Program-made: the position numbers and the translations under genes | In this document: one piece after another, positions 48,758 to 58,107 of the stretch | How the letters are laid out: each line of letters starts with the position of its first letter | Numbering within the stretch: the first letter of the stretch is position 1 | Notes under the pieces: generated by a model | Database searches by the model: none | What the model was told of the DNA's origin: nothing | Seen by the model: the letters and a program-made list of their open reading frames with translations, nothing else | From: Flavobacterium sp. CF136 | GTDB lineage: Bacteria; Bacteroidota; Bacteroidia; Flavobacteriales; Flavobacteriaceae | Direction of reading: 5' to 3' | Assembly (NCBI RefSeq): GCF_000282055.1 | Contig: NZ_AKJZ01000041.1 | Coordinates: forward strand, 1-64,000 | DNA length: 64,000 nt

Positions 48758-49738
48758 CTATTGTATGGTTGGAATTATGACTGTGAAATTATCCTCTGTC
48801 TGATTTATTATTATTTCTTTATCAGTAATAAGCAGGTACCGGTTATTGAGATTTGAGAGTCCGGTATGGTTTTGTTCGACATGTTTTGCAGGGATTTTTA
48901 TATTAGTTACAATTAAATTACCCTCAAGATATTTGATTGAAAAATGCAATGGTTTTTTCTTTGTAAAATGATTGTGCTTGAAAATATTCTCAACGAGTGT
49001 CTGTAAAGCAAATATGGGGATTTTATGATGGAAAACTGACGGAGGGATATCAATGTCAGATGAGAAAGCATCTTCAAAGCGTACTTTCTGAAGGGCGATA
49101 TAATCCCTCACAAATTCAAGTTCTTTTTCCAGGATTACTACATCTTCTTTTTGGGAATGAATAGAATACTGAAGAAAATGAGATAAACGTATGGTATATT
49201 CAACTGCTTTTTTTTCATTTGTTGAGATCAGTGATTTTAAAACCCCCAGCGCGTTAAACAAAAAATGGGGCTGAAGCTGCTGTGTTAAAACCAATTTCTG
49301 AGCCTCACTGTTTTGAAGCCTGAGTTCCTGAACTTCTTTTTCGGCTGCGTTTCTTTTAAAATCAGCCACTATAGTCTGGCATAAAATCAAAATAACGGCA
49401 TTGGGGAGCAGCGAAATAAAAATTCCATATACAATGTGCTGATTTTCTAAAGAATAGCGGGAAATATCCTCAAAAGGCAGTATCGCCTGAGAGAGTAATC
49501 TAGTAAAAAGAATGACCGTATGTGCAATTAAAAACTTCCAAATAACATGCAGATGTGGAAAGTTTAATGCCAAATAAATATGGGAAGCCCATAGTATAAG
49601 TGTTGCAGCGCTAATAATAGTAAACAAGAGAATCGAGAAACTTAAACTAAGATTATCTACAAAATAGGCAGGACTTGCCGCATATAAAGCAATTATTGGT
49701 GATATAAGGCATGCATTGAGCCAGAGTTTCTTTTTCAT
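48758..49738 (-). CDS. LytS-like sensor histidine kinase
   Basis: A membrane histidine kinase of 326 residues counted from the ATG at 49738 (MKKKLWLNACLIS), preferred because the eight upstream codons add no feature. Four membrane helices occupy about the first 130 residues. The His_kinase domain has the phospho-accepting His in LTQQLQPHFLFNALGVLKSL, and a short ATPase region (FALQTLVENIFKHNHFTKKK) follows. There is no large extracytoplasmic sensor. It pairs with the LytTR regulator encoded directly after it. Confidence 0.93.
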   Translation of the reverse strand: MKKKLWLNACLISPIIALYAASPAYFVDNLSLSFSILLFTIISAATLILWASHIYLALNFPHLHVIWKFLIAHTVILFTRLLSQAILPFEDISRYSLENQHIVYGIFISLLPNAVILILCQTIVADFKRNAAEKEVQELRLQNSEAQKLVLTQQLQPHFLFNALGVLKSLISTNEKKAVEYTIRLSHFLQYSIHSQKEDVVILEKELEFVRDYIALQKVRFEDAFSSDIDIPPSVFHHKIPIFALQTLVENIFKHNHFTKKKPLHFSIKYLEGNLIVTNIKIPAKHVEQNHTGLSNLNNRYLLITDKEIIINQTEDNFTVIIPTIQ

Positions 49739-49981
49739 GGATTTTATTATCAAATTTGACAAATTTATACTTTTCTCTTAAATATAGCAGCTGTTTAGGA
49801 TAAGATTAACCTTCAGGTTTATTTTATGTTTTATAACCATATTTAAATTTTAATTGTTTGTATTTTAGTGTTTTATATGTTTTTTGTTGTTTTTGAGTAA
49901 AAAATAATTGAACGTTTTGAAATCGATATAGATTTAAAATTTTCATAAATTTAGATCTATAGTTTGCAAAGTTAAAATAAT

Positions 49982-50014
49982 ATTCGACATTTGTGTCGAA
50001 CAAAAAAGTCGAAT
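49982..50014 (+). promoter_or_regulatory. TetR operator cluster A (tetR promoter)
   Basis: TTCGACA-TTTG-TGTCGAA (49983-50000) is an 18-base palindrome, followed after an A tract by another half-site GTCGAAT (50008-50014). It abuts the tetR start codon at 50018, as expected for autorepression. Confidence 0.8.
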
Positions 50015-50017
50015 ACT

Positions 50018-50629
50018 ATGTTATATGATGAATCTGCTTCAGATACCAAGACGCTGATTAAAATTGCTGCAAAAAAGATATTTGTAAAGAGAGGTTTTGC
50101 AGGGACACGGTTAAAGGAAATTGCAGATGAGGCCAAAATCGGGCGTACTGCCCTGCATTACTATTTTCACAGTAAGGAGAACCTGTTTGCGGAGGTATTA
50201 AAAGATTTCTTTTCAGCGATAGGTTCCAGGGTTACGAATTACGGTGATCTGGACAGGCCGGTTATGGATATCATGAAACAGTTTGTAGGGGGATATATTG
50301 AAAGTGCAATACAAACACCCGAAATAGATTTATTTATGCTCAATGAATTTAATGAAAACCCTGAACTTATGCTCATGGCAAGAGACAGTGAGGATAAAGA
50401 CCTTCCAAGTTATCTGATGAGTGCCATTCAAAAAGCCTGTGTTAATGGAGAGCTTAAAGGAAATCCGGAGCAGATATTTATTTCGTTAATGTCTATGTGC
50501 ATGTTCCCATTTGCTGGTATGGCAGCCATTAAAACCTTTATGAAGCTCTCCGATGAAGCCTACATTAACCTAATGAATGAGCGCAAAGAGTATCTGCTTA
50601 AGTTTGTCGAAACGGCATTTCTGCCATAA
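50018..50629 (+). CDS. TetR-family repressor of the RND efflux operon
   Basis: A 203-residue TetR regulator counted from the ATG at 50018; a longer reading from a TTG at 49991 would run through the operator and is rejected. The N-terminal HTH is FAGTRLKEIADEAKIGRTALHYYFHSKENLFAEV (about 25-58), and the remainder is the helical ligand domain. The TTCGACA-type operators in its own promoter and twice before the downstream tolC-like gene indicate control of the efflux operon, with release by an efflux substrate. Confidence 0.92.
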   Translation: MLYDESASDTKTLIKIAAKKIFVKRGFAGTRLKEIADEAKIGRTALHYYFHSKENLFAEVLKDFFSAIGSRVTNYGDLDRPVMDIMKQFVGGYIESAIQTPEIDLFMLNEFNENPELMLMARDSEDKDLPSYLMSAIQKACVNGELKGNPEQIFISLMSMCMFPFAGMAAIKTFMKLSDEAYINLMNERKEYLLKFVETAFLP

Positions 50630-50645
50630 TATTTTTTTGCTCTGC

Positions 50646-50678
50646 ATTCGACAAAAATGTCGAACAAAAAAGTCGAAT
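50646..50678 (+). promoter_or_regulatory. TetR operator cluster B
   Basis: Nearly the same 33-base arrangement as cluster A: palindrome TTCGACA-AAAA-TGTCGAA, then an A tract and GTCGAAT. It lies just after the tetR stop codon and upstream of the efflux operon. Confidence 0.8.
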
Positions 50679-50722
50679 ACAACACTTGGCCTGTGAGAAA
50701 GGGTAAAATTTTTTTATACATA

Positions 50723-50768
50723 ATTCGACAAAAATGTCGAACAAAAATATCGAACAAAAATGTCGAAC
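50723..50768 (+). promoter_or_regulatory. TetR operator cluster C (efflux operon promoter)
   Basis: One full palindrome TTCGACA-AAAA-TGTCGAA (50724-50741) followed by two more half-sites in direct repeat, giving an iterated AAAAATGTCGAAC unit with 13-base period (half-sites near 50735, 50748 and 50761). It ends 32 bases before the start of the tolC-like gene. Confidence 0.8.
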
Positions 50769-50800
50769 CTATAAACCCAATAAATAAAGATTAAAATAGT

Positions 50801-52138
50801 ATGAAACACAAGATTTACATCTTCTACTGGACTATCCTATCTACGATAGTGATAAGCGGAAGCCTGCAAGCCCAGGAGACTTATACCCTTGAGCAGTGTA
50901 CAGCCACAGCACTTAGAGAGAGCCTTCAATTAAAGGCAGATGCCCTGGACCTGGATAAAACAAATGCTTCCATTAAACAGGCGTACAGCGCACTGCTTCC
51001 CAGTATTAATATTAACGGAAGTTATCAATATTCCCCTAAGGTACAGACCTCGGTGCTGCCGGGAGAAACATTCGGGGGACAGGCCGGGACTTATTCCGCC
51101 TCCCAGCTGGGTGTAGCCCAGAACACATCGGCTACTGCGGAGCTTTCCCAAACCCTTTTTAATGCTTCGGCGGTCATAGCCTTAAAGGCAGCAAAACTTC
51201 TTGTGGCCGGCAATCAGCTTCAGATTAAAAGCAGCCAGGAAGATTTGGTGTACAATGTGGCAGCGACCTATTACAGTATTCAGTCGCTTTTAAAACAGGA
51301 GGAATTAACGGGGCTAAGCCTGCAGAACACAGAAGCATTATTGAAAAGCAGTATAGATCAGCTGGCGGCTGGGCTTGCCACAGAGACAGATGTGGACAGG
51401 CTTACTGTGACCCGTGATAATACCAAAGCGAACCTTGCCGGACTTCAAAACAGCAAGGAAAAATATTACAATCTGCTGAAAGTTTTGATGAACATGCCGC
51501 TGGATAGAGTAGTGAGCGTCTATCCTTTCAAGGATGAAGAACTGATTTCAGCATCATTGAATGACTTTGATGCGACGCAGAAAACCAATTACCTGCAGCT
51601 GGTGCAGAACAGAAAAGTTTCCGAACTGGAGTATAAAAATATTAAAGCAGGCTATCTGCCTACGCTGTCGTTTTTTGCCAATTATGGTGTAAACGGCTAT
51701 TATAATAATTTCAGCCCTTTTAAAAACATAAACGACAAATTCTATCCAAGCTCTACTTTGGGCGTGAAATTAAAAGTACCTGTTTTTGACGGCTTCAGCA
51801 TTAAATACCAGGCTAAACAAAAAGAGATAGAAATAAGCAAATTAGAGGTACAGACCAAACAGACACTGCAGCAAAATGAGAAGGATGCCGCTAATGCACT
51901 GGCAGATTTAAACAGTAATCTTATTACGTATCAAAATCAGAAAAGAAATTTTGTCCTGGCCCAAAAAGTAATGAAGGATATCAATGTACAATATCAAAGC
52001 GGGCTTGTAAAAGTAAGTGATGTAATTAACACAACCAGTGACCAGCAGACGGCACAAAACAATTATGTAACGGCGCTTATCAATATTAAGCAGGCTGAAC
52101 TGGATCTTAAAAAAGCAAAAGGAAAGCTCCTGCCTTGA
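50801..52138 (+). CDS. TolC-family outer-membrane protein of the RND system
   Basis: A 445-residue outer-membrane efflux channel with signal peptide (ending GSLQAQ). Two OEP repeats are seen (ETYTLEQCTATALRESLQLK... and KVSELEYKNIKAGYLPTLSFF...). It is the first gene of a tolC-adaptor-RND operon under TetR operators. In many Bacteroidota the outer-membrane gene precedes the adaptor, as here. Confidence 0.92.
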   Translation: MKHKIYIFYWTILSTIVISGSLQAQETYTLEQCTATALRESLQLKADALDLDKTNASIKQAYSALLPSININGSYQYSPKVQTSVLPGETFGGQAGTYSASQLGVAQNTSATAELSQTLFNASAVIALKAAKLLVAGNQLQIKSSQEDLVYNVAATYYSIQSLLKQEELTGLSLQNTEALLKSSIDQLAAGLATETDVDRLTVTRDNTKANLAGLQNSKEKYYNLLKVLMNMPLDRVVSVYPFKDEELISASLNDFDATQKTNYLQLVQNRKVSELEYKNIKAGYLPTLSFFANYGVNGYYNNFSPFKNINDKFYPSSTLGVKLKVPVFDGFSIKYQAKQKEIEISKLEVQTKQTLQQNEKDAANALADLNSNLITYQNQKRNFVLAQKVMKDINVQYQSGLVKVSDVINTTSDQQTAQNNYVTALINIKQAELDLKKAKGKLLP

Positions 52139-52191
52139 CAGTGACATAAAGTAGAAATTTTAAACTCAGAAGCATTAAAATAAATATAAAA

Positions 52192-53247
52192 ATGAACAGA
52201 TCAACCAAATTAATTATAACAGTAGTAATTACAGGAGGCATTATTGCCGCAGTGGTTTTCAAGCTTATTAATAATAAAAAAGAAGTAGTTTCAAAAGTAT
52301 ACCACCCCGATGTGAATACGGCTGTAATTGTTCAAGCCGATACAGTAAAATCCGGCCGTTTTGACCTTACAAACTCTTTTACGGGGTCTTTTAGTCCAAA
52401 TAGGGAAGTGATTCTCGGCTCGGAGATATCAGGAAAAGTGGTTAAAGTAAATGTAGAAGAAGGCTCTCACATACAGGCAGGGCAGGTCATTGCGCAGCTG
52501 GATAATGACATTATCCGTGCCCAGCTGCAGTCTGCCCAGGCCAGTTATGATAAAGCTTCCAATGTCCTGAGACGTTATCAGCAGGCAGTTTCAGGGGTTA
52601 CCCAGCTTCAGATTGACAATGCCAAAACAGATGTTTTGACCTCTAAGGCCGAGATCGACCAGATGAAAAAGCAATTGAACCAGCATACCATAAGGGCGCC
52701 CTTCAGCGGTATTATTACCACTCGTAATTTTGACCTGGGCGCTATTGTATCGCCAAGTATGGAGATGGCTGCTTTAATTGACATCAGTTCTGTAAAACTT
52801 GAAATTAATGTTCCCGAAAAGAGTATTTCCCAATTCAGATCAGGGCAGAGTATTTCTATCAGCACCGATGTGCATCCGGGAATCTCTTTTCAGGGAAAGG
52901 TTGACCTGATTGCCTCAAAGGCAGATGCTTCGCATAATTTTATGATCAGAATCCTTGTCCCTAATTCCAAGTCTTTATTAAGATCGGGCATGTATGGCAC
53001 TGTTTCACTGCAGAGCACAGTCTCAGACCAGGCCCTTACGATTCCAAGATCAGCCTTAATCGGATCATCCATAAAGCCGCAGGTATATGTCATAGAGAAC
53101 GGGGCTGCAAGAATCCGTAACATTCAGACAGGCGGGGGAAATGAAACCCGTATAGAGGTCAGGGCTGGATTAGATAAAGGTATGCAGGTCGTATCAGGCG
53201 GGCTGGTAAATTTAAATGACGGAACTAAAGTATCCATTGCAAAATAA
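52192..53247 (+). CDS. RND periplasmic adaptor protein
   Basis: A 351-residue AcrA/MexA-like adaptor with an N-terminal membrane anchor (about residues 7-25) and no lipobox. The lipoyl motif halves are VILGSEISGKVVKVNVEEGSHIQAGQVIAQLD and HTIRAPFSGIITTRNFDLGAIVSP, separated by a rather short helical hairpin (about 105-150). A beta-barrel and membrane-proximal domain complete it. It lies 53 bp after tolC and 58 bp before the RND pump gene. Confidence 0.93.
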   Translation: MNRSTKLIITVVITGGIIAAVVFKLINNKKEVVSKVYHPDVNTAVIVQADTVKSGRFDLTNSFTGSFSPNREVILGSEISGKVVKVNVEEGSHIQAGQVIAQLDNDIIRAQLQSAQASYDKASNVLRRYQQAVSGVTQLQIDNAKTDVLTSKAEIDQMKKQLNQHTIRAPFSGIITTRNFDLGAIVSPSMEMAALIDISSVKLEINVPEKSISQFRSGQSISISTDVHPGISFQGKVDLIASKADASHNFMIRILVPNSKSLLRSGMYGTVSLQSTVSDQALTIPRSALIGSSIKPQVYVIENGAARIRNIQTGGGNETRIEVRAGLDKGMQVVSGGLVNLNDGTKVSIAK

Positions 53248-53305
53248 GTTTAATTGTACAGGCCGGATGCACCGGTAAGTATCAAAAGTTAAAAAAAATA
53301 ACAAT

Positions 53306-56300
53306 ATGACATTAACCGAAATATCAATCAAAAGACCGTCGCTGATTATTGTAATCTTTACAGTTCTTCTTTTAGGCGGGGTATTCTGCTATACCAAGCT
53401 TAGTTATGAGCTTATGCCCGATATGAGCCAGCCTACACTAGTCGTTACGACCCAGTATCCGGGAGCCGCACCGGTGAATGTCGAACAGACTGTAACCAAA
53501 GAAATAGAGGATGTCCTGAGCGGGGTTGACGGGATTAAATCAATATCATCCCAGTCGATGGAAGGAAACTCCATTATTACAGCTGAGTTTAATGTAGGAA
53601 CAGATATAGACAGCAAAGAACAGGAAGTCCAGAGAAAAATTAATAATATTTTAAGCGAACTTCCCGATGATGTAAAAACGCCGGGTATCTCCAAGGTTAC
53701 CCCGAGTGATTCTCCCATTATGCAGCTTACCGCCACTTCGAGTCTGACCAATGCGGCGTTTTATGATGTGATGAAAAATGAGATCAAACCCCAGCTTCAG
53801 CAGATTGGGGGTGTAGGGGAGATTACTTTAATCGGGGGCCAGGAAAGGGAAATCCAGGTAAATGTCATTAAGGACAAACTGGATTATTATGGTCTTTCGA
53901 TATTATCCATTACACAGGCGATCAATAATGCCAATGTTGAGTTTCCTGCCGGTAAAGTTAAATCTGAAGGCAGTATTGGACAAATGACAGTACGACTTGC
54001 AGGAAAGTTTACCTCAGTTGATCAGCTAAAAGAGGTTATTGTTGCACTTCCAGCAGCCGGAAGCCCTGTAAAATTAAGTGATGTGGCTACGGTTTCCGAT
54101 GTCACAAAAGACCCGAGTTCGGTGTTCCGTTATAACGGGCAGAATGGAATTGGAATATTGATCAAAAAACAGGGTGATGCCAATGCTGTGGATATCAGTG
54201 AACAGGTAAAGCAGAAGATCGGCACGATAGAGAAAAGATATTCGAAAAATGGCATTAAGTTTATTATTGCTGATGATTCGGCAGATTACACGCTTGATTC
54301 TGCTGATGGTGTGGTGCATGATCTTATAGTCGCAGTGTTCCTTGTTGCAGCCATTATGCTTCTGTTCCTGCACAGTCTCAGGGATTCACTTATTGTACTG
54401 GTTGCCATTCCGACCTCATTAATATCCACTTTTATAGCCATGTACCTTTTTGGGTTTACATTAAATCTAATGAGCCTTCTGGCATTGTCACTGGTCATTG
54501 GAATTCTGGTTGACGATAGTATTGTAGTACTGGAGAATATTCACCGGCATCTGCATATGGGCAAAGATAAACGCACGGCAGCCCTGGACGGGCGAAATGA
54601 AATCGGTTTTTCGGCCCTGGCCATCACAACAGTAGACGTTGTGGTATTTGGTCCGCTTTGTCTGATACAGAATACTATAGGGGATATACTTCGTCAATAC
54701 TCACTTACTATTGTGGTAGCCACATTGATGAGTTTGTTTGTATGTTATACACTCACTCCCTGGCTGGCATCACGTTTTGGGAAGATTACTATTTTAAACC
54801 ATGACAATTTTTTCCACAAACCCCTGGTATGGTTTGAAAAAATAATTGAAGCCCTGACCCATTGGTATGTCGGCGCCCTTAAATGGACGCTGCAGCATAA
54901 GTTGATTATGAGCGGTTTTATACTGGGGCTTTTTCTAAGCATCACTGCAGTTCTAAAACTGGGTGTTATCGGAAATGAATTTGTTACCCAGAGTGACAAA
55001 GGGCAGTTCAGGCTTGCTTTGGAGTTTGATAAAAACCTGACAGTAAAACAAAATAACCTGCGCAGTCTTGAGATTGAAAATTACCTGCGCAGGCAGGCTG
55101 ATGTAACCACAGTTTTTAGTAACGTTGCGGGAAGTAGCACATCTTCTGTCGTTGCGGGAGTAGGGTCAGATTATAAAACAGAGCTCACAGTAACGGTGAT
55201 TGATAAAAGCCTGCGCACAAGCAGCACCGAGCAGTTGATGCTCAAAAAAAGCCAGGAAATAGCACAGCATTTCCCGGGAGTGAAGGTCAGCCCAAGCATG
55301 GTCAGCATGATTAACGGAGGAGATCCGATTCAGATTGTTTTAAATGGGGAAAACAAGGAGGAATTAATGGATGCTGCCAATGAACTTAAATCACGTATTG
55401 CCGTAATGCCCGGGGCGATAAGTGCCAGTTTGAGCGTGGAGGCAGGAAATCCTGAGGTTGAGGTAAAAATTGACCGTGACAAGATGGGGCAGCTGGGCCT
55501 CACGATCAACAGCGTGGGGGCTACACTGCAGAATGCCTATGCAGGGAATGACGAGGCAAAATATCGTGTAGGGAATAATGAATATGACATCAGGGTAAAA
55601 TTTGATGATTTCAATAAACATGACGTGGAGGATGTCAGAAATATTTCCTTTATTAATGATTCAGGGAAACTCATATCCCTGTCACAGTTTGCAACAATTT
55701 CCCAAACCAGCGGACCTAGTGTATTGGAACGCAAAGACAGGCGTTCTTCTGTTACGGTAAAAAGTAATATTCTTGGAATCACATCGGGAGAGCTGGTAGA
55801 CCGTATCAATAAATCCCTGCTTGAGAAACCTCTTCCCGAGGGTATCGATATACGATGGACCGGAGATGCCGAGCGGCAGGCAGATTCTTTCAGCTCACTC
55901 GCTTCGGCTATTATAGCGGCTTTACTGCTGATGTATCTGGTAATGGTGGCACTTTACAATAACTTTATATACCCATTTGTAGTGTTCTTTTCCATACCAG
56001 TAGCTTTCCTTGGGGTATTTCTAATCCTGGCACTGACCAAATCCTCTATGAGTATTTTTACGATTTTAGGTATGATTATGCTTTTGGGGCTAGTAGCCAA
56101 AAATGCCATTTTGATTGTCGATTTTGCCAATCACCGTAAAGAACATGGTGACAGTACCTGGACGGCACTGGTAGAAGCCGGCAGAACCAGACTTCGTCCA
56201 ATACTTATGACCACACTTGCCATGATTATCGGAATGCTTCCTATTGCAACAAGCACCGCTGCGGGAAGCGAATGGAAAAATGGATTGGCATGGGTTATTA

Positions 56301-56407
56301 TAGGCGGACTGACAACGAGTTTATGCCTTACCGTTTTTATTGTGCCAATGGCCTACTATTGTGTGGACCGGGTTCGTGATAAATGGGCAGGAAGATTTTC
56401 TTCCTAA
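53306..56407 (+). CDS. RND multidrug efflux transporter (HAE1/AcrB-like)
   Basis: A 1033-residue inner-membrane pump with 12 predicted helices and two large periplasmic loops. The proton-relay Asp pair is present in helix 4 (VIGILVDDSIVVLENI, near residue 404), and LLGLVAKNAILIVDFAN lies in helix 10-11. PTLVVTTQYPGAAP and MQLTATSS are normal porter-domain segments. With TolC and adaptor it forms a tripartite drug or toxic-compound exporter. Transcription ends at the strong hairpin at 56515. Confidence 0.95.
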   Translation: MTLTEISIKRPSLIIVIFTVLLLGGVFCYTKLSYELMPDMSQPTLVVTTQYPGAAPVNVEQTVTKEIEDVLSGVDGIKSISSQSMEGNSIITAEFNVGTDIDSKEQEVQRKINNILSELPDDVKTPGISKVTPSDSPIMQLTATSSLTNAAFYDVMKNEIKPQLQQIGGVGEITLIGGQEREIQVNVIKDKLDYYGLSILSITQAINNANVEFPAGKVKSEGSIGQMTVRLAGKFTSVDQLKEVIVALPAAGSPVKLSDVATVSDVTKDPSSVFRYNGQNGIGILIKKQGDANAVDISEQVKQKIGTIEKRYSKNGIKFIIADDSADYTLDSADGVVHDLIVAVFLVAAIMLLFLHSLRDSLIVLVAIPTSLISTFIAMYLFGFTLNLMSLLALSLVIGILVDDSIVVLENIHRHLHMGKDKRTAALDGRNEIGFSALAITTVDVVVFGPLCLIQNTIGDILRQYSLTIVVATLMSLFVCYTLTPWLASRFGKITILNHDNFFHKPLVWFEKIIEALTHWYVGALKWTLQHKLIMSGFILGLFLSITAVLKLGVIGNEFVTQSDKGQFRLALEFDKNLTVKQNNLRSLEIENYLRRQADVTTVFSNVAGSSTSSVVAGVGSDYKTELTVTVIDKSLRTSSTEQLMLKKSQEIAQHFPGVKVSPSMVSMINGGDPIQIVLNGENKEELMDAANELKSRIAVMPGAISASLSVEAGNPEVEVKIDRDKMGQLGLTINSVGATLQNAYAGNDEAKYRVGNNEYDIRVKFDDFNKHDVEDVRNISFINDSGKLISLSQFATISQTSGPSVLERKDRRSSVTVKSNILGITSGELVDRINKSLLEKPLPEGIDIRWTGDAERQADSFSSLASAIIAALLLMYLVMVALYNNFIYPFVVFFSIPVAFLGVFLILALTKSSMSIFTILGMIMLLGLVAKNAILIVDFANHRKEHGDSTWTALVEAGRTRLRPILMTTLAMIIGMLPIATSTAAGSEWKNGLAWVIIGGLTTSLCLTVFIVPMAYYCVDRVRDKWAGRFSS

Positions 56408-56514
56408 AACAAAAATGTATCAGCGCAGAATCAAATTTACTTTTTTGATAATTAAGTACCGTTAACGATTGTATTGGCCATGTGAATTTGAAAGTAAGTA
56501 CTGGTATGTTTTAT

Positions 56515-56545
56515 TTCGGAAGGATGGAAGTCCTTCCGAATTTTT
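56515..56545 (+). terminator. Rho-independent terminator of the RND operon
   Basis: TTCGGAAGGA (56515-56524) and TCCTTCCGAA (56531-56540) are perfect inverted repeats around a 6-base loop, followed by TTTTT. It isolates the efflux operon from the next gene. Confidence 0.9.
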
Positions 56546-56582
56546 ACTTATGAATGTTTTTTAATTAATAATCGATGAAATA

Positions 56583-57170
56583 ATGGAAGAGCCGCAAGCA
56601 GATGACAATCATCAGGAGTTGTTGTATCAGACTAAAAAGGAGCCCCGGAAGATGCTGCATACCTATATGCGCAACCAGAATAAATCGTATATCAATTCAT
56701 TCAATATGATTGACCGCAAGGCTGCTATTATGATCAGAATGAACACAACGGTTATCTCTGTTGTCATGTTTTTTTTCAAGCATATTGTGATTGTTCCTTA
56801 TGGTAAATTCATTGGGATTTCTCTGGTTATTAGTTCAATAATTTCCCTGGCATTTGCCATGGAAGCTTCCCGTCCTATGGTCTTTGATTATATCCTGGGA
56901 TTTAAAAAGAAAATGAAAAACCAGTACCAGAGACTTGAAGAAGATGTTTTTGCCATCGGAATGACACCTGAAGTTTCTTTAGAGCAGTATGAGCAGGCAT
57001 ACAATAAGCTGATTAGAAGCCAGGAGCTTCAAGTAGGAGCACAAGTGAGGACTATGTATCTTTTTGAAAAAAAAATAAAAAAATCATTCATTACAATGGA
57101 ACTCTCCTATACACTTTTCATTGTTGGATTTTTTATTGCAGTGACAGCATTTGTGATTGGGAATTTTTAA
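56583..57170 (+). CDS. Pycsar-type effector membrane protein (PycTM-like, orphan)
   Basis: A 195-residue protein of the DUF5706 / Pycsar effector family. The core DRKAAIMIRMNTTVISVVMF (about 44-63), a helix pair (about 53-71 and 75-93) ending SLAFAMEASRP, a cytoplasmic segment (SLEQYEQAYNKLIRSQELQVGAQVRTMYLFEKKIKK) and a third helix (about 173-194) match the family pattern. In Pycsar anti-phage systems such proteins damage the inner membrane when cCMP or cUMP is made by a partner cyclase. No cyclase gene is next to it: the preceding gene is a terminated RND operon and the next is a TetR gene. No HD domain is fused. It may serve another signal or a distant cyclase. Confidence 0.75.
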   Translation: MEEPQADDNHQELLYQTKKEPRKMLHTYMRNQNKSYINSFNMIDRKAAIMIRMNTTVISVVMFFFKHIVIVPYGKFIGISLVISSIISLAFAMEASRPMVFDYILGFKKKMKNQYQRLEEDVFAIGMTPEVSLEQYEQAYNKLIRSQELQVGAQVRTMYLFEKKIKKSFITMELSYTLFIVGFFIAVTAFVIGNF

Positions 57171-57297
57171 AAACGGAATTTAGATTATTTGGCTTCTGCC
57201 CGAAAACCTAAGTTCTTTTTAAAAAATAAAATTTCATCATTACTTTGATTTTTTTGTTTATCGCAGCCATTAGGCCAGGCCATTTTAACATTAATAT

Positions 57298-57311
57298 AAC
57301 TGAAGTCAGTT
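57298..57311 (+). promoter_or_regulatory. Palindromic site before the second TetR gene
   Basis: AACTGA-AG-TCAGTT is a perfect 14-base palindrome ending 13 bases before the tetR start at 57325. It is a candidate autoregulatory operator and is unrelated in sequence to the TTCGACA sites of the first TetR. Confidence 0.5.
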
Positions 57312-57324
57312 AAGAGCGATTAGT

Positions 57325-57918
57325 ATGAGAAAAAAAATAATCAGTAAGGCCTGCGAGCTGTTCATAAGACTAGGATTCAATAGCGTTACCATGGATGACC
57401 TGGCCAGCGAATTATGCATATCCAAAAAAACACTATATAAATTTTTCAGCAATAAAGAAGTGCTTGTGCAGGAAGCTACTTATATTTTAGAAAAGCAGTT
57501 CTATGACAAAATCAATCAGGTTATGAGTCTTAATTATAATTCTGTAGAAGAGCATTTCGAAATACGCAGATTGTTTAAAGGACTCGTCAAGACTGTAGGA
57601 GCCCTGCCCTTGTATCAGCTAAAGAAGAAATATCCTGATATATACAAGTATGTTATATCGAGCGAGCATAAGATGTTTAATTTATTTATGCGAAGAAACC
57701 TTGCACGTGGTATTGAGCAGGGATATTATCGATCCGATGTTGAAATAGAGGAGTATATCAGCTTTTATTACACAATAAGATTTCATATTAATGAGAATGT
57801 GATAGATACAATACAAGTGGACAGGCTTGAACTTTCGGCCCTTGTTTACCACATCCAGGCAATTAGTACCGAAAAAGGCAGAAATGAACTTAACAGGCAG
57901 TTATCAATCAATGCGTAA
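57325..57918 (+). CDS. TetR-family transcriptional regulator
   Basis: A 197-residue TetR protein. HTH: FNSVTMDDLASELCISKKTLYKFFSNKEVLVQEA (about 19-52); the rest is a helical ligand-binding domain of normal length. It follows the Pycsar-like gene by 154 bp and precedes a hypothetical gene in the same direction. A palindrome just upstream suggests self-control. Targets are unknown; the preceding RND operon already has its own TetR. Confidence 0.9.
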   Translation: MRKKIISKACELFIRLGFNSVTMDDLASELCISKKTLYKFFSNKEVLVQEATYILEKQFYDKINQVMSLNYNSVEEHFEIRRLFKGLVKTVGALPLYQLKKKYPDIYKYVISSEHKMFNLFMRRNLARGIEQGYYRSDVEIEEYISFYYTIRFHINENVIDTIQVDRLELSALVYHIQAISTEKGRNELNRQLSINA

Positions 57919-58107
57919 TCCATTTTAGAAACAAAAATACAGCCAGTTCACGTTGTCTGACTTTCTGAGACACTTGATATGGGGATTCCTAAATAGAACA
58001 GCCAGACGTCATCGTGCGCTACTAGTTTGAAAAACATAATATGCTTTTTATAAGATGTTTACTTTTTCATATTTAATGATTCAGTTAAAGTTATCACTAA
58101 TGAAAAT

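Noticed and set aside
54074..54697. Minus-strand frames inside the RND pump gene
   Set aside because: They overlap an intact, well-conserved gene on the other strand and have no independent support.
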